Source of the DNA: Ignavibacteriaceae bacterium | GTDB taxonomy: Bacteria > Bacteroidota > Ignavibacteria > Ignavibacteriales > Ignavibacteriaceae | Assembly (NCBI GenBank): GCA_026193755.1 | Contig: JAPHUI010000001.1 | Coordinates: forward strand, 1-8,409 | Direction: 5' to 3' | DNA length: 8,409 nucleotides | Part shown: piece by piece, positions 6,660 to 8,409 of the stretch | Numbering within the stretch: the stretch's first letter is position 1 | Layout: each line of letters starts with the position of its first letter | The notes under the pieces: model-generated | What the model saw: the letters and a program-made list of their open reading frames with translations, nothing else | What the model was told of the DNA's origin: nothing | The model's database searches: none | Translations under genes and position numbers: made by a program

Positions 6660-7376
6660 ATGAAAAAGAAATCTTTTCTAACGGCTGTAATATTTAAGCT
6701 TACAGCTTTTGTTTCGCTGCTGATATTATTTTCGGCTTGCGATAAATCATCGGATGGACCCACTGATCCAAACGGCGGTAACAATAATCAACCTGTTGTT
6801 AAAGAATATGTAACTGCTACACGGGGATGGCACAGCATAAATGGTACAAACGGAATAACAAGTACCGGTGATGCAATTTCACCCAATCCCGGGTCAGGTG
6901 GATGGATGACTGGCTATGCAAATATAAACGTAGGAGTATTTTCACATCCCGTTGTTACAACATACGTTGAAAATGATCGCATCGGTGATCCTGGCAATTA
7001 CAGAGTTGAAACGACATTTTATTGGAAAGGTTCTATCGCGGGTAACGGACTCGCGGGTGCAGGAGCTCACGTAGAAATAACAATGGAAGTACGCGACTTC
7101 AGCAACAACATTATTACAACTCTTGATATCCACGATAAAGAAGTGAAAGAATCTTTCCTCCAGATTGGCGGTATTATAGACCAGGGCAGTAAAAACATCG
7201 CTGTAGATTTTAACCTTCCTGCTGGAAAAACCGGTTTTAAAGTAAGATTTAAAATGAAGGTTGAAGCATGGTCTGGTTTGCTTGGTGCAATTACACAATG
7301 CCACTTCTGGGATAGACCAAATCTTGGTAGAGGTGCGGGATGGACTTTGCTTAAAATAACAGAATTAAAAAATTAA
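6660..7376 (+). CDS. Lipoprotein of unknown function, beta-rich
   Basis: A 238-residue protein with a clear lipoprotein signal: basic MKKKS start, hydrophobic core and FSAC with the lipidated cysteine at 27. AGAGGA is 7 bases before the ATG. A linker DGPTDPNGGNNNQP (32-45) closely resembles that of the lipoprotein at 1800. The mature domain is rich in Gly, aromatic and alternating hydrophobic residues, suggesting a beta-sandwich: YVENDRIGDPGNYRVETTFYW (102-122), HVEITMEVRDFSN (137-149), GFKVRFKMKVEAW (192-204). A single internal cysteine occurs at 214. I do not recognise a family and see no catalytic motif. It follows the previous lipoprotein by 32 bases and is closed by the terminator at 7396, so the two form one transcription unit. 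A role in the cell envelope alongside the kinase's periplasmic domain is possible but unproven. Confidence 0.85.
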   Translation: MKKKSFLTAVIFKLTAFVSLLILFSACDKSSDGPTDPNGGNNNQPVVKEYVTATRGWHSINGTNGITSTGDAISPNPGSGGWMTGYANINVGVFSHPVVTTYVENDRIGDPGNYRVETTFYWKGSIAGNGLAGAGAHVEITMEVRDFSNNIITTLDIHDKEVKESFLQIGGIIDQGSKNIAVDFNLPAGKTGFKVRFKMKVEAWSGLLGAITQCHFWDRPNLGRGAGWTLLKITELKN

Positions 7377-7395
7377 CTGGTCACGTTACATTAAG

Positions 7396-7432
7396 AAGCA
7401 CTTTCTTGCAAGAGAGAGTGCTTTTTGTTTTT
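7396..7432 (+). terminator. Intrinsic terminator of the lipoprotein operon
   Basis: A 12-base-pair stem (7396-7407 with 7412-7423, ten Watson-Crick and two G-U pairs) is capped by the GCAA tetraloop, a GNRA type, and followed by TTTGTTTTT. It lies 20 bases after the stop of the second lipoprotein. In the reverse direction no T-run follows, so it acts mainly rightward. Confidence 0.9.
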
Positions 7433-7434
7433 AT

Positions 7435-7855
7435 TCACTTCCTCAAAAATTTTCTTATCAAATCAAAAAGCGCTGAGGGTTCTTCTACCTGCGGATTATG
7501 ACCACTTCTTTCGAACATAACAAACTCAGCCTGCGGACAGTAAATTTTATACTCCACCATCATTAGCGGGACAGCAACGAGGTCATAGCGTCCACCATAA
7601 ATAAGTATTGGCATTTTCAAATCTTTTAACTTTTTCCTGTAATCAAAAGTCCCGATATCGCCGGTAAATTCAAAGTCGCCGTCCCTTCCAACCATTCCCT
7701 AATGCAATTTCCTGTGTATTGGATTCGGATATTGCTTTTTTGCCCGGTTTAATCTCGGCATAAAGCTTGTTATTTATTCCTGTTTCAACATACGGGATAA
7801 AAGCATTATTTTTACTACAAGCTTTATACTCATTTATTATGATTAAAAAAATCAT
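7435..7855 (-). pseudogene. Remnant of an alpha/beta hydrolase (proline iminopeptidase-like)
   Basis: The 3' part (7435-7695) encodes 86 residues matching the C-terminal end of an alpha/beta hydrolase: FDYRKKLKDLKMPILIYGGRYD-type text with the acid residue D38 in GGRYD, and SGHNPQVEEP with the catalytic histidine H66. An in-frame TAG lies one codon before its first ATG. The core that should hold the G-x-S-x-G nucleophile is absent. In another frame upstream (7670-7855) a 61-residue piece reads ACSKNNAFIPYVETGINN (12-29) then KLYAEIKPG (30-38), resembling the lipoprotein-like start and first strand of the same kind of hydrolase. The likely history is an internal deletion plus frame loss. The 3' part is well supported as hydrolase-derived; joining the two pieces is less sure. 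A short expressed C-terminal protein is unlikely to be active. Confidence 0.65.
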
Positions 7856-7951
7856 CTCCCCGATTCTAAATTGTTGGCCTTCCTATTCTAATATTTACTT
7901 TCATTTAGAAAAAAGGGTGCAATCCCCATCAAATAATTTCAAGGTTCAGTT

Positions 7952-8409
7952 ATGAAAAAAATTACTTTTTTACTTTTTGTTTTTCTTGGTGTTTATGCTA
8001 GTCTTAATGCGCAGGTTATTGAAAAAACTTATTACTTCGATAATTATCAGGTAACTCAAATTGATAATTACGAGACAATCAATTTTAGCAATACATTGCT
8101 TACCGGTAAGACGGGTGAACCGGTTCTCCCTTATCATTCTATATCATTATTATTACCTCCGGGTGAAATAGCCGAATCAATAGAAATGATTGGTGAAGAC
8201 GAAACTACTATTCCCGGTAATTTCACAATTTACCCGCAGCAGTTTGTTCGTCCGATTTCAGAAGAAACCAGCGGCGAATTTGTTAAAAACGAACTCATTT
8301 ATTCCATGACAGGTGCTTATCCATCCTCACAAACCGGCGAAATAATTACACAATTTATGAATGGATACTCAGTTGCTCTTTCTGCTTTTACGCCTTTAAA
8401 ATATTATCC
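7952..8409 (+). CDS. Secreted C25 (gingipain)-type protein, N-terminal part (partial)
   Basis: An open frame from ATG 7952 to the right edge, 152 codons so far. Residues 1-21 form a signal peptide (MKKITFLLFVFLGVYASLNA, cut likely before Q21). The following sequence matches the pro-region of C25 cysteine peptidases and related secreted proteins: GEPVLPYHSISLLLPPGE (57-74), then YPQQFVRP, YP and a strand ending TPLKYY near the edge. The catalytic Cys-His domain would lie beyond the window, so activity cannot be judged; non-catalytic relatives exist. Such proteins in this bacterial group usually leave the cell through the type IX secretion system via a C-terminal signal, which is not visible here. 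The ribosome site (AAGG, about 7 bases upstream) is modest. The 5' region contains no copy of the ECF promoter motif. Confidence 0.75.
   Translation, partial: MKKITFLLFVFLGVYASLNAQVIEKTYYFDNYQVTQIDNYETINFSNTLLTGKTGEPVLPYHSISLLLPPGEIAESIEMIGEDETTIPGNFTIYPQQFVRPISEETSGEFVKNELIYSMTGAYPSSQTGEIITQFMNGYSVALSAFTPLKYY

Noticed and set aside
6942..7304. 120-residue minus-strand frame opposite the third lipoprotein
   Set aside because: Its Cys/Phe-rich composition is typical of antisense reading, and the opposite strand has a signal peptide, ribosome site and terminator.
7767..7955. 62-residue plus-strand frame before the C25-like gene
   Set aside because: It overlaps the hydrolase remnant and the true start region, with no ribosome site or similarity.

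Overview
The window is AT-rich, with long compact genes, several short lipoproteins carrying the same Gly/Asn/Pro-rich linker, a membrane Ser/Thr kinase with kinesin-light-chain-like TPR repeats, and a gingipain-type (C25) secreted protein. Together these suggest a member of the Bacteroidota/Ignavibacteriota group, most likely an Ignavibacteria-like bacterium. This placement is inferred from protein style only; there is no marker gene here.

Layout. (1) Positions 1-1379, minus strand: most of a GT39/PMT-type membrane glycosyltransferase, running off the left edge. (2) 1380-1799: a 420-base divergent intergenic stretch with a small GC-rich inverted-repeat island and, at its right end, a bipartite promoter-like motif. 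(3) 1800-2369, plus: a lipoprotein with a C2-like sequence pattern. (4) 2383-5966, minus: an ECF sigma factor of the Ser/Thr-kinase-associated type, followed 38 bases later by a 990-residue transmembrane kinase with exact 42-residue TPR repeats; the kinase ends inside a strong hairpin. (5) 5967-6195: divergent spacer holding a second copy of the promoter-like motif. (6) 6196-7376, plus: two more lipoproteins in an operon, closed by a clear intrinsic terminator at 7396-7432. (7) 7435-7855, minus: remains of an alpha/beta hydrolase. (8) 7952 to the right edge, plus: the signal peptide and pro-region of a C25-like secreted protein.

The centre of the window (about 1720-7432) reads as one signalling unit. 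The kinase probably senses something outside the cytoplasm through its TPR domain. The sigma factor lacks the usual acidic DAED element in region 2.2 and has a Thr there instead, as in kinase-activated ECF factors such as Vibrio EcfP. Identical bipartite motifs (14-base box, 12-base spacer, 9-base box) precede both lipoprotein transcription units that flank the sigma/kinase pair. The simplest model is: signal, kinase, phosphorylated sigma factor, then expression of three cell-envelope lipoproteins. The model is an inference; the motif pair, domain order and missing acidic residues are read directly from the sequence.
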